Of a stretch of DNA of 64,000 nucleotides, positions 23,944 through 35,886 are shown one piece after another. This DNA is from Lepturacanthus savala (Eukaryota; Chordata; Actinopteri; Scombriformes; Trichiuridae), in NCBI GenBank assembly GCA_030544235.1, contig CM060463.1:18539690-18603689 (forward strand). Reading direction: 5' to 3'. The stretch's first letter is position 1, and each line of letters opens with the position of its first letter. The notes under the pieces are model-generated. The model did no database searches. It was not told where the DNA came from and was given only the letters and a program-made list of their open reading frames with translations. A program made the position numbers and the translations under genes.

Positions 23944-25694
23944 CAGTTCTATTTTCTTATCATTTTGATGGTGCATGTCTGGATGTAGCATACAGGGTTT
24001 GCTGTGGGGATATACTTACCACTAATTCCAGAAATTATATTTAGAATGTTGTTACTTGAAAACATGACTCGTGATCGGTGACACCCAATACATTCCAGTG
24101 TTTATATGTACTAATGTTTGTTGGTAGAAAAGATACAGATGCATGTAATTGGATGGATGGTCATGTGAGAGTTGAATAAAATCAACCTGTTTTGTTATTC
24201 CATAAGTTTATAAAATCCTTTCCCAACACATACATACACCATACCTAAAATGCCTATATGTAAATTGTAAACAGTGTTTTACCAATTCGTGTTCTGCCAT
24301 TGTAGTTTTTTGTTGCAGAAGAATAAGAGATGGGAACAGAGTGGCCTTCATCTTATCTGTAGAGAAGCTAACATAATTAATGAGGTGTACTGAGGCACAG
24401 AGCATATATGAGATACCAATGCAGTGTCCTCTACAGCAGCTGTTCACCCCAGTCCCACACGATTTCATCCCCTGAGTCACAAAGCCACAATAGAACATTA
24501 ATGCAAAATGTTGACTTCATAGTTATGTTCATCCAATAGACAGATAGATAGATAGGAAGACAGGAAGATAGAGTGAATGCTATTGTGACTGGAGAAATGT
24601 GTGTCGATTTTGTGAGAATGATTTTGCAATAGAAAGGATTGAGACTGGGTACTATGTTGGTTAGGAATGCTTTTGAATTTTGGAACTTTTAACCCTCGTG
24701 CAATAACTGTGAGTTTTAAAAATGAAATATTGATATTGTGTAATAATACACACATGATAACATTGTGTAAATAATCTGGCACCTGTTAAACCATTATTTT
24801 CTCTTTTTGTTCTCACTTTGTCTCCCTCTGCCTACGCACCACACACTTGTCGATCTTTTGTTCACCAGTTCATCTCATTCGTAGCATATTCTAATTACAG
24901 TGTAATTGTTCTTTTTGTATGTTTTTGTATATTTATGGTTACAGATGCTCTCTCTTCACCTCCCTAAGCCTATATTTTGAGTGTTTTGCTAGAAAGAGAA
25001 AAAGAAAACACAATAATTAAAGTTAAAGATGAATTTGCATTTATTTTTTTTCCTCAATTTCTATAGATATTCTGATAATATATTTATTGTGAATTCTTGG
25101 CCAGGATAATATGAAAACGTGATATATTGACAGCCCTCAGCAGCTGACTATGAGGGGCAATTATCACATACTGGCATGCATAGTAGTGTAATGTCTCTCA
25201 AAAAACCACATGCTAAGCCCTTAGCAGGTTTAGCTGCTATTTTATTTCTCACACTACCAGATGCTACTGTGGCCATACCCAATGCCAAAACCACAAACTT
25301 TGTTTCAGAGTGCTGAAAATAGTGCTTTTCTCCTTTCAGAGGAGAACCACTCTACACATTATCTGCAGCATCATACTCCAAGACACATTCACAGACCCTC
25401 GGGAAAAACCAGCACTGTTGTTAACAAAACAGAATCTGGGCCTAAAGCCATTTATTTATAATCAAATACACACACACACCCACATACACACAAGCTCCTT
25501 GTCACCGCCTCACCTAACAAATTGTCTGCAGGAAACACTGAGAAATATAAAACCACAAACCACCACTGTCCGGAGTATCACAGTGGAGAGTTAGGAGAAA
25601 ATGGTGTTGTCTGACTGTGAGTCACAATGTGTAGCTTGTTAGCATGGTAATTACAGCAGAATGAAGCTGAAATGAGGTCTATAATCTCTTGAGT
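23944..25694. other. unassigned DNA
   Basis: No gene is visible. AGATAGATAGATAGG-type tetranucleotides occur at about 24540-24560 and a short CA tract at 25470-25490. Confidence 0.35.
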
Positions 25695-25775
25695 CACATT
25701 TACACTACCTGGTGCCGGCACAAGTTGACTTAACTCGCTTTACTTTGTTTTCCATTATAGATAGCACCTCTGCAA
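25695..25775 (-). mobile_element. MITE fragment related to 26268-26420
   Basis: GTTGACTTAACTCGCTTTAC and TTTTCCATTATAGATAGCACC match, on the opposite strand, the sequence around 26340-26400. Only a fragment of one end is visible. Confidence 0.4.
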
Positions 25776-26267
25776 TGTAGGGCAGGGTTTGAAGGGATGA
25801 CTGCCACTGATTGGTCAAATACAGATGCTTTAATAAAGATGAGAGAAAAAGAAAGCAAATGACCTCAGAGCAACAGTGAAAGACAGAATAAAAGATTGCA
25901 CTGCGGCAATGGTTACCCAAGGTGATTCAGGAGTAAGAGAAAAGCCATGAATGATAGAAATAAAACTATAGCAGTTGTGTTCTAAAGCACATAAATAAAT
26001 CAAATACTTTTAAGATAATTTTCTGTGGAGATAGACACTATTGGTTCCAGTTTCATATTTCCCATTGCGTCACAAAAAGAGAGGGAGAAAGTGGTAGCAA
26101 TGCAGCGGTAAAAACAAAGGACAGTCAGACAAATCTGTGCTGTTTTTTTTTTCTTTCTGTGAATGCTGTGTTTCAATCATTTCTTAGTTGAAGAATGAGA
26201 GCAAGCGAGAGAGAGACGGCTTAGTGGTGCCCAAGGGAATCATGAAGGAGAGAAATGACTGAACATT

Positions 26268-26420
26268 ACAGCTTTTCTGGTACCCGCTCAAGTTTGTTTG
26301 TTTTCGGTACCTCGACATACTAAAAAGTTCGTGCCAAAAAACTAGCACCTGGTGCCTAATGGAAAATGAAAAAAAAAAAAAAAGACAAGCAGAGTTGAGT
26401 CAAGTTGATCCAGCAGCACC
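26268..26420 (+). mobile_element. MITE fragment rich in GGTACC-type words
   Basis: Contains TTCTGGTACCCGCTCAAGTT, TTTTCGGTACCTCGACATAC, AGCACCTGGTGCCTAATGG and a poly(A) stretch, then AGCACCTAATGGAAAC. These words belong to a short inverted-repeat element seen often in fish. The 68-codon frame overlapping it is not a gene. Confidence 0.45.
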
Positions 26421-26782
26421 TAATGGAAACAAACCATTAGACGTATCACTGCGTAAAAAGGTCAGTGTACCTGAACCTTTCAGTACATGGACCAGAGAAG
26501 AAGAAGATACAGAAGGGAACATTGACCATTTGGACTGTAAAGGGGTAATAAATACTTGGCCATAACTGCTTATCATAATTTGAAAGAGAAAGTGTGTAAT
26601 GTTCTGAGAGCAGGTGGAGGAGGGCCTGAGGAGGGGCTTGGGCTTGGATGGGTGAGACACTAGATTTTGGTCAGTTTCTTCTTGTTTACTTAAAATAAGA
26701 TTAAACTGTTTGACAGACAAACATTATTGGTGGAATCCAAAGCTCCATCACATACAGCACTGTTAAAACCAAAGCAGAAGAG

Positions 26783-26815
<33 letters not shown>

Positions 26816-27439
26816 CACCCTAAGTACCAAACACCAAGAGGAGTGAAGAATAGATGAAGAGCAGATTATTGCAAATGGTTATTGTAAAGTGCACATGGTT
26901 ATGAAGACCCAGCTGCTTTGTTTATGCAGTAAATATGAATTAAACTATTGAATAAAAAGGATATGGAAAGGATACACATATGTAATACATACACACACAC
27001 ACATATATATATGGTGCATGGTAATTGAAGTTTCATGATTACAGAGAGCTGTGGTTAAGTGGATCTTCACTAACATTTCAACAAGCAATGGCCATGAACA
27101 GCAAAAACAGCACAAGATAGACATTGATTTCTGAAAAAGTATTGGTCTTATACTTGAGCCAACGCAACCTGATATGATTATGAATTATGAATCTGATTAA
27201 AAATGTAGAACAACAAAGCCAGTAGGTCAAGGCAGAGGGGCCGTTTGTCTTTACAGACCAACTCTGTGGTCCAACTCTTGTCTGTCCAATGTTTATTTAA
27301 TGGTGCAGCCATTCTCTCAGTGTTTGTACTATGACACTGCTCTACTCTGAATGAGCTATAAACCCTGCTTGTAACGGACTAAATGGGATAACACACCTCC
27401 CTTTCTCACCACACTGTTTACACACTGATGTGGTTTAAA
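26421..27439. other. unassigned DNA with poly(A) tract
   Basis: A run of 25 A residues lies at 26791-26815 and a (CA)n/(TA)n patch at about 26990-27010. No exon or family recognised. Confidence 0.4.
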
Positions 27440-27720
27440 ATGATTAAAAAAAAAATGCGGTGTTGGCCATCCATCTCCTTCCCACCCACCCATCTCCCTT
27501 TGCCTTTGAGCATGGTCCTGAATGTTGGAGACGTCTCCTCCCTTTAGGCCTTTAGACAATGGCCCTGTGAGCATCCCGCTGGATAACTGCCATGACACGC
27601 AGGATGCCAGACAGAAATAATCTCCTCCTGGTGATAACCGAGCAATCTCTCAGCCCTGGGGAGCCACACACTATTCAGAAAGCAATGGAACAAAACCAAG
27701 GCTGGCATGTAATGGGGCAG
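27440..27720. other. complex repeat-free stretch, possible conserved non-coding element
   Basis: GC content is higher than in the surroundings and no transposon words are present. Short reverse-strand frames show no domain. It could be regulatory, by inference only. Confidence 0.2.
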
Positions 27721-29346
27721 TGACACAGGGACCCAGGGTTATACAAATACACAAATACATCCATCCGTCACCGACAGGAAGTACGCTGAATGAAGAACAA
27801 CAGACACCACTGACAGCCTGTTTAACATAAAAATGTGTGTGCTTATTTCAGCTATGAGACATCCATTTATTTACATGTAAACTGTGTGGCTTAGAATAAC
27901 AGGCATTTTTGCTGTTTTTCTGATTCTCTTTACTTATTGATTACTTTTACTATATGCATTTTTTCTCCAATTCCATCTACTTAATTATCTGTGTTATCTT
28001 TATGATTTTATTTAATTTTCGCTTGTCATTTAATCATTTGATTGATTGTTGTGCTCCACTTTAGGCTTTATTGAATTAATTTATTTTGTGATTTAGGTAG
28101 TTACTTATTTGATTATATTATTAAATGATATAATATTATGAAAAAAAAAAACAATGGGCTGAATATGTGGTTTCCAACCTTTTTGTGTCCCCTTAAAATA
28201 GCCTTGATAAGTTAACATATTTCCCTGGTCAATCTGCAGTTTTGTCCTTAAAATGTCAGGAAAGAAAGAAAAATATCCCTTAAAGTCCATCAGTTATACC
28301 TTCATATGTCTGGTTGTGTCTGATTAACAGCCCAGAAGCCAAAGATATCCAGTTTTTATCATCATGTTCCACAAAGAGAAGCAATAAATCATCAAATTTC
28401 TTTGTTGTTTGTTGTTCTTTGTTAAATAACTTTGAGAGGCTTGAGGAGAGAAACACATACAGAAAACAAAAAATACATTTTTTTTGTCCAAGACTTACAA
28501 TTTTGCTTCCAAAATATCTTTTATCCCCCTGTATCCTATCCTGTTCTGTATCATCTTGCGACTGCCCTGATTAATCCATTGACCCAGAAAGTAGGATCAA
28601 CTGAACTACAAGAAAATAAAAAGCTCCAAAGTTGGGGGGGGGGGGGGGGTGGTCTAGATTTGGAAACATGAGATTGAGAATTGTATATTTTAAAGGCAAT
28701 TACATCGTCAAAACTTTGAATTCATGGTCTATTCTTTAATTGACCACAAACATGTATTATAAGATTTCTTGTCCAGTGAAAGGATCTTGCTGCATGGACA
28801 GTAACATGTCATTTTCTCCTCAAATTCAGTTTATCTCTTCAAGTTAAGTTCTTTCTGAACTTTAGCCGATTGTCTTTTTTCAGTGAGAGGAGCATATTTA
28901 AGATCATGGGTTACCTTTTTTGTCTAATGGTAATGTTCTATTTGTTTTTAAACAGCGGATGAAGTGGTTTTAGCTCAGGCCTGAAGGGTTCTCGAAACCC
29001 CAAACTATACAGCTGCATGTTATCCTCTTCAGAAAGGTCATGATTACAGCCTATTACACAGCTCTTCTATCTTTTAGCTCTGGGCAAATTCACACACTGG
29101 TAACTCCAAATAGTACAAAAAAGCAGTGTATATACTGTTGTTTATTTTTATTTATTCTAACAAAGTTACTTGCAGTCATCAAAATTATCTTTGGACTTTC
29201 CTTGCTCCTTTAATTGCTGTGCAATATATTAAGTGCTTATTATACTTTTAAAAACACATATTGTACAAGTAGTTGTTTTCTTAGTTATGGCTTTCTGTTG
29301 TCTTCTTATATGTATACAGTTTTATTTCTATCTGTGGTTAAATTGA
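27721..29346. other. unassigned AT-rich DNA
   Basis: No exon or clear family. A poly(G) run lies at 28634-28649. Confidence 0.4.
28634..28649 (+). repeat. poly(G) run of 16
   Basis: Sixteen consecutive G residues, unusual in this AT-rich window. Could form a quadruplex or be a sequencing slip. Confidence 0.85.
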
Positions 29347-29526
29347 AAGGTCCCATATCATAGGAAGGAAGAATCATTATTTTTTTTTAAACAAGCCATC
29401 AGGTATTCTGTACAGTTGTGACTTCAGAACAAAATGCCCCCTTCTCTCTAGAGCTCCAGAGTTTATCTTTTTATAGGGACATCGAAATTTTGAAATATAA
29501 CAGGAAAAGTGCATGATATGGGAGCT
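29347..29526. mobile_element. TTAA-type MITE, copy A
   Basis: Left end AAGGTCCCATATCATAGG and, inverted at the right end, AGCTCCCATATCATGC. Flanks are TTGA on the left and TTAA on the right, consistent with a TTAA target with one change. At 180 bp it is a deleted relative of 30110-30523. Confidence 0.55.
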
Positions 29527-29869
29527 TTAAATTTAAATAAAACACTGTTTGTGCCTATCAATGCTCCAAATCCTGAATCACTCCCTCACAGTAGAGCACG
29601 TAGGACACATGCTGCCTCGAATTCAGTGTTTCAGAAGTTTTCATTAATGATAAGATGTCCTTCCCAACCTAATATGAAAGTCTACAGTGATAATGTTTGT
29701 CATGTTCACCATCATAGTGTAGCCTGGTGACGTACTTACTTATGCTGGCTAATTAGCCTTAACCAAAAGATGGTGTGTAAAATTGGTCTACCAACGTGCT
29801 CGACACATTGAAAACCAGATCTAATGATGAAGCCAGATGAAAAGTAGGATCTGCAAATTGATTGCACTT

Positions 29870-29990
29870 CACCCTAGTTATCTGTGCCAAATGTCATGAA
29901 AATTCAATATTTGTCAAGATGGCACTAAACTAAAAGCAACATCTGCTGGTGGCACTACATAAAAGGTCAGGGTGTTTATGATACACCCTC
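29870..29990 (+). repeat. dispersed repeat fragment
   Basis: CCAAATGTCATGAAAATTCA and CATCTGCTGGTGGCACTACA belong to a repeat often seen in fish. No ends defined. Confidence 0.35.
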
Positions 29991-30109
29991 AATCTCTTCT
30001 GTAGAAGTTGCAACATTTCAAACTCTAAACATCTGGTTTAGAAGATGTAAAGTCAGGTGTTGTACAAGGTTATTATGTTTCATCCTCTAAACATATTATC
30101 TGTCCTTAA

Positions 30110-30523
30110 AAGGTCCCCTATCATGCAAATAACAATTTTCATGCATCTCTTCTTAACAATTCTAAAAATGCCTAGAACTTATATAAAAACTGCCCAAACT
30201 GGATTTAGAAATGTTGCTGTTTCACAGTTTATTTGTACTTTCTAGTCTTCAAGTCAGTAATAACACCCTCCACGTGTAGAGGTTATCAGCATGGCCTCGC
30301 TACCCTCACCATCACACGCAATGTTTTTCAGTCGATCAAGGTAAAAACAACCAATCATATGAGAGGCTTATAAATATTTATGAGACAGACCAAAAGACCT
30401 CATGAGATGCTTAAGAGCACTCTAAAACTACACAGAGTTGAATTTTTTATTTAAATTGCAAATATATCATGTTTGAGATAACAAAACATCAAATAAAACC
30501 CAGAAAAGTGTGATATGGGACCA
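30110..30523. mobile_element. TTAA-type MITE, copy B
   Basis: Flanked on both sides by TTAA (30106-30109 and 30524-30527). Ends AAGGTCCCCTATCATGC and, inverted, TGGTCCCATATCACAC match those of copy A. TTAA targets point to piggyBac or Kolobok. No coding frame. Confidence 0.6.
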
Positions 30524-30714
30524 TTAATGTTAGTGGAATCAATCCAAAAATTCAGTTTTATGGAAGTTATTGGAATTTATTACTGGAATTGCTGCATAAC
30601 TGTCTGCATTCTGTCCATATTTAATTTCCCTCACTGCATCATGGGAGATCCTGTGATTACAGTTAAAAAGCTTTTAGTTGAACATTAGTTAAGGATATGG
30701 ACATGGATAAAAAG

Positions 30715-30860
30715 CGTTATGTCTGTACTGTGTGCTCAATACATGGATATTTATGCACATTTTCTGAAAGCGTATGGATGTAGATGAAACTGAGCATTAT
30801 CACTGGAAATGATAGCTGCACTGGTACATTATTATGATCCCCTCTATCCTGTTTGTTGTG
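30715..30860 (+). repeat. dispersed repeat R3, copy 1
   Basis: Shares TGCACATTTTCTGAAAGC followed by TATGGATG, and ACATTATTATGA further on, with 32740-32890 in the same orientation. Confidence 0.5.
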
Positions 30861-31189
30861 GCTGACTGCCTGCTCTAAAATAGTACAAAGTTCACACAGT
30901 CTTCTGGGCATTTCAGCGCTAACACATTTTTATTTCACAGTCCCACAGTAAACTTGTAAATTTGTCAATTGCATTGCTACATCCACTTCTGGTTTAAGAG
31001 TAGTCTAAAATAAAGGTTGTGCCCTTAGCAGTAGTATTACTCATTATATTGTTGTCAGAAACTTTGGACTCTGGACTGCTCTCTGGACTGCCCTCTCCTA
31101 ACTTCATTGCTTAATGTCCAAGCCAATGTCAATAATGCATGGGACAGTAACAGGTCTGTGATGTCCTTAGATGTCCAGCAGCTGCAGTT

Positions 31190-31740
31190 ACCAAGAGCAT
31201 GAGACTGCAGATAGGGTACCAGGGACATGGAAGTCTGCTGGCCATGAATGGAGGGGTGTTGCCCAGGTACAGGTGCTTAAGGGTGGGTTTGCTTGTGCAG
31301 CTGATGGGCAAAGTGTATGGATACCTTGTCCCTGGAGTACAAGGGTATAGATTGGGTAGCAGGGGAATGAAAGGTTGGTGGTGATAGCTGGAGGTGTTTA
31401 GTTGAGAGCAAATCAATGGATAGGGCAGTGTTTCTGGTGTTTTGAGCCCTCCCCATTGGACCTATAGGCAAGCCTGGGGCATAGGAGAGTAAGGTAGGGT
31501 AAAGGGGACCAATGCCTAGGGTCCTAGATTGGAAGGTTAAGTGGAGGTAAGTTGGGTCCCCTCTCTAGTCCACTTAACCTTCCAATGATCCAGACATGAC
31601 AACGCATTGTTTCCACTGGGGCCTGAAAACAAGCCTGGGCTATGGAAGGACAAGTTGGGTAGAGAGGGGACCCATCCAGGGGCCTGGAGGGGCTTGGAGG
31701 GAAGCCTGGATCATGGGAAGATAAGCATAGTGTTTACTGT
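31190..31740 (+). repeat. G-rich degenerate minisatellite-like region
   Basis: Units beginning CAAGCCTGGG(G)CATAGG recur at about 31469, 31628 and 31703, each followed by GGTAGGGTAAAGGGGACC or a close variant. The + strand is strongly G-rich and C-poor across this stretch, unlike the neighbourhood. Confidence 0.45.
31529..31585. repeat. 17-bp perfect inverted repeat (hairpin)
   Basis: TTGGAAGGTTAAGTGGA (31529-31545) is exactly complementary to 31569-31585, with a 23-base loop. Confidence 0.85.
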
Positions 31741-32739
31741 ATGATGTTTTCAGTAAACAAACAGCATCCTCAAAACACAGTGTGCAACTGAACTGAAAGA
31801 TCAGGGCTAATCATCCAATTATCATGTACCAGCACTCACTCACTGTCAAAGTAACCAGAATAACCTCATCTGCCACAGCTCATCAGAGAGGACTTCACAG
31901 AGTAGACCTCACTGGGCCTCAGGATAGTAGACTAGCAGAGGGGAAAAGGGGATTCTATTATGTTGAATTAGCATTCACATATATATTCACTCAACTTTAG
32001 AAACTTTAACTACATCAAAACATGCGGTTGGCAACCAGATGTCCATTATAGCAACACAAAAAGAACAGACAGAAGGGAAAGAAAAACATCTTTGAATTTT
32101 TCAAATGGAACTTTATTCTGCCAGTGTTAAATATGAAGGTATTTTGTTGCTAATAGCAACACCTAAAATACCAACATAACAGCATACAGCAAGGAGGACT
32201 TATACTTTCAAAACTTAAAAAAGTGGAATCTATTGTATATACATACAATATTTGTGCATCACATGTATAAAAAAAAAGTATGGCAACACATTTACAACAC
32301 TATTCACAAATCTTATTTACAACACCTAAACGGTGTGTTTATCCAAGTCATTCATGTCTCCTGATCATGTGATCATTCATGTGATTATCATGATTTTGCT
32401 TTTTTCTTCATGTGTCATTTGAAAAATGACACATAGAATATAGTGATTTTGATGAAACATCACCATTTTATGCTCAGAATTGTGTACTTTTCCTGAGAGT
32501 AGCATTTGGTGGACATGATTATTTCAGGAACACTTGGACATTCAAAAATCAGATAATCATTCCTACCTTTACCGTTTCTGTATATTTTAGCACATTTGTT
32601 TTATAAGTTGACATGTATTTCAAGCAATATTGTGTGAACTTTTCTGCTGTTCTACTGCTGTTTCAGCCTCCTCACCTGTATGGGCTCATTTATGCTACAT
32701 ACATATATATACATTAGAAATGCCTATGTATACGATCAG
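31741..32739. other. unassigned DNA
   Basis: No gene or known family recognised. Confidence 0.4.
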
Positions 32740-32890
32740 AGCCTTCTGTCCACACTCTGCCTTCATTACATGCATATTTGTGCACATTTTCTGAAAGCTT
32801 ATGGATGCGGGGGCACTGTATCTGCTTTTGCATCTTTCATAACAGGTAACATTATTATGACCTCCTCCACTGTTGCCATGTTGTTGGTTA
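32740..32890 (+). repeat. dispersed repeat R3, copy 2
   Basis: Homologous to 30715-30860. The overlapping 140-codon frame at 32680-33102 has no recognisable domain and begins in this repeat, so it is not called as a gene. Confidence 0.5.
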
Positions 32891-33459
32891 CAGACAGATT
32901 TATTTTCATATGTAATGGGAGCATAAATAAGCCTTATGCTAGACAAAGCTGTTATGTGTTAAAGCTGCAGTGTCGGTCAGACTTTTGTCTCCCTATGCTG
33001 GCAGTAAAAGACACAAACATGACACAAACCAAAATCACAGGCTCTGCCAAGGCTAAGTCTGTTACTGTTGTGGCTGTAAAAACAATGGATTATTTTTTTT
33101 GAGCAAAATGACTTGTTTAACTATCAGAAATGGATCGGTTTGCTCTGATAACACTTGGACTACTGCTACTATCACTACTGTGGAAAAAAGACAGATTTAC
33201 CTTGGGCAGTAGGCTTAATCAGCATTTGGACAACCCTGTTTGGCATAGATTTGAATCGATCTGACATTTCTTTAGTCTGCAGTGTGCATATAAACAGTTT
33301 AGGGGTCTACATCAGAGTAAAGGAATATTGGCAAATCCCGTAACCATCATTTCACTTTGTCATCATATTTGTTTCATTCATTAACTGCATGTCATAAATT
33401 ACCATATAATAGGTGAGTTTCTTGCATTTTTGCATTTAAAGGGGACCCTGCCAGTTTAA
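32891..33459. other. unassigned DNA
   Basis: Nothing recognised. Confidence 0.35.
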
Positions 33460-33905
33460 ATGCCTGGCAGTTGTATATTTTTATAAATAACCACTGGTTC
33501 CAAATAAACACTTATTATTTTTTTTAAATAAATTACATTTTTATGTTAAATAACACCCTCTCGACTAATACTGCTAAATAGTCAGCCGCCATGGCTCCAG
33601 TGCAGCAAAAAAAAAATTTTAAGTACGACATGAAATTCAAACCTTCTGTTGTAAAATATGCAGAGGAAAACTCAGGAACTACAGTACAGTAATCTTACTT
33701 TTTTAAAGAAAAGTAATTTATCTGGAATTTGAGTAAATTACCACATTTATCAAGTTTTGTTGAGCAAGGTTTTAATCAAGGAATTAATCGCCGGTCCCAA
33801 ATTGCCGCCAAGTCTCAAATAAACACCTGATCTTGTAAGTGTTTGAAACAAATAAGCGCTGGGCTATTATTTGGTTATTTACACTGTTTATTTTAATCTG
33901 AAAAA
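33460..33905 (+). mobile_element. pogo-like DNA transposon remnant
   Basis: The left part has TGCCTGGCAGTTGTATATTT and AACCACTGGTTCCAAATAAA. The right part has AATTAATCGCCGGTCCCAAA and GTCTCAAATAAACACCTGAT, then AAATAAGCGCTGGGCTATTA. Such AATAAACGCC-type arrays flank a pogo/CENPB-like transposase in many fish genomes. Only the N-terminus of that protein is readable (33591-33692). Exact ends and a TA duplication were not resolved. Confidence 0.55.
33591..33692 (+). pseudogene. pogo-like transposase N-terminal fragment
   Basis: The frame starts MAPVQQKKNFKYDMKFKPSV and continues VKYAEENSG to a TAA at 33690, 33 codons in all. The pattern (basic start, Y-x2-x-F-K, VVKYAEE) fits the first helix-turn-helix of pogo/CENPB-type transposases, which bind the element ends. 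The rest of the DNA-binding domain and the DDE catalytic domain are absent. The ATG sits in a good context (CCGCCATGG), as expected for the original start. Confidence 0.5.
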
Positions 33906-34636
33906 AATATATAAAATAATTATATCATTTTCAGGGCCAGACAGTAAGTACTCCTATGTTTTTGGCAGTAAACAGTGTTAATTATGTGTGGCTGTATGTG
34001 AAGACATGATAATATAATTCAAATTATTTATGTGTTGTTTGCATATCTGCAACAAACAACACCAAGGAGACATAGGAAGGTGAGAACTCACCACAGCTCC
34101 TCTTCCCACTTCCAGAAACATATATACAGCCAACATCCAGAATACAGTATCATATGCAGTCCCTGGCATGTGACCATGAGATTTAAGCACAGCGCCAATA
34201 TATGGATGCTAAATTCCTTATTCAACTGGATGCAGTGCATGAAGTGTAAGAGAAATGAAGATTTATAGAGTAAGAAAATGACTCTGAGCTTGGTGCAGCA
34301 GCCCCTATTTAGCTGAATGGTAAGCCGTCCTTGCTTGGAGGAGCACTAATTACTGAAGCTTATAGGAGGCTTACACTAATCTTGATTGAATTTCTGAGTG
34401 TGATGTGAGATCTTACCGTCAAACTTTTTCCCACTGACAAAAGAGCAACTTTTAAAGCCGATGTTTTCGAACAGGTTTACCGACTGAGTGTGCAAACAAA
34501 TCCAACTGCATTATGTACATACGCTGAGCTGCTATATTTCAAGAATCAGACTCACTGACAGGTGTGTAAAATCACAAGCATAAAACACGCAGAGCAATAT
34601 GTACTCCTGAATATGGACTGCTGTTGGCACTCTGTG

Positions 34637-34639
<3 letters not shown>
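33906..34639. other. unassigned DNA
   Basis: No gene or family recognised. Confidence 0.4.

Positions 34640-34715
<76 letters not shown>
34640..34715 (+). repeat. (TA)n microsatellite
   Basis: About 75 bases of pure TA repeat. Confidence 0.95.
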
Positions 34716-34717
<2 letters not shown>

Positions 34718-35768
34718 TGTATGTATTCCTGATAATGCTAAGATGTCGGTTCTCACATTAAATCATAACCAATAATAATAATTTGACAGAATAATACTCA
34801 GTAATACTCAATAATCAGTTTATCAGTTATGAGAAAAAAATCTCTGCACTCCTGGAACATTGTTGCTATTGTCTACTATCTATTATTTATGAATAAAACC
34901 AGTAGACAAGCTGTCGGCTTTGCTGAAGACTGAGGTAGTCCTAGCTTGTTTATTTTATTTTGATGCCTGAAAATGTTTTGTTAAGCTGTGTTCTTGCCAT
35001 TAATTAGGAGAGTGGAGGAGGGATTTGGGGATTTTTTTTTTTTATACATTTTCAACCTAAATAAATATAACCATTAAAAAAAAATAATAAAAAAACACAT
35101 TTTATTGAGGATCATTCGAATTCCCTGAGACCCATTAAAATGACCACCTGTGGGTCCCAGGACTCACTACATTGAAAACCAATTTACATCAGTGTGAGAG
35201 TAGCTCATTCAGTCCAGTGCAGCAATAAAACAGTCCTGCTCATTAATGTGAAGCACAGCCCAAAATGGCCCAATACAACTGGAAGTATTAAAGTATAAGG
35301 GTTATTTTATATTTCTTTCTTATTAAAACACACACACACAATCAAAAGAGCAAATCCAACAATACAGTATATTAGTCGGTGTCTCAAGAATGTCTGACTT
35401 ACCTAGTAATACTCTATTTTGTACAAGGTGGGTGGTGTCTGGGTAAAGAATGCAAAAAAAAAAAAAAAAAAAAAAGTTAGATATGTTGTAAAAATAACAT
35501 GGTTCCTTTAAGAGAAACTCCATACTGAATAAGTGGTACAGCTGGTCAAAGGCACTAGATGAGCATATGCAAGTTTCGACTGCATTTCGTAAATAAATGA
35601 TACAACTCCTTAAGACCAAAGCTGGGTTTGTGTTTCTTTCTTGCTGCCACCTGGAAACATCATCACTACGCCCCCCACTCATGTGGGAGAATTCAATGAA
35701 TATATTCTCACATACACATGTGAACATCCAGTCTGAGATAACAGACTCGCTACTGTGAGGCTGGTTGT
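34716..35768. other. unassigned DNA
   Basis: A poly(A) run lies at 35454-35475, followed shortly by GGTTCCTTTAAGAG, which resembles the end of the element at 35769 in inverted form. The 134-codon reverse frame across it codes a poly-Phe tract and is spurious. Confidence 0.35.
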
Positions 35769-35886
35769 TTAAAGGAACACATTTGTTTTTGGGTCAATAT
35801 TTTCATTTTTGTGGTCGTGTCCCTATAGCAACAATGCAGTTCCGAAAAAGTGTCATGTCTATCATTTTATAATAGGTTCCCTTTAA
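35769..35886. mobile_element. very short TTAA-flanked inverted-repeat element
   Basis: TTTAAAGGAACAC at 35768 and GGTTCCCTTTAAA ending at 35887 are inverted. The inner 110 bp is flanked by TTAA on both sides. Confidence 0.45.

Noticed and set aside
32680..33102. 140-codon open frame as a host gene
   Set aside because: No recognisable domain, and the first part lies in dispersed repeat R3.
35323..35727. 134-codon reverse frame
   Set aside because: Contains a poly-Phe stretch from a poly(A) run and no domain.
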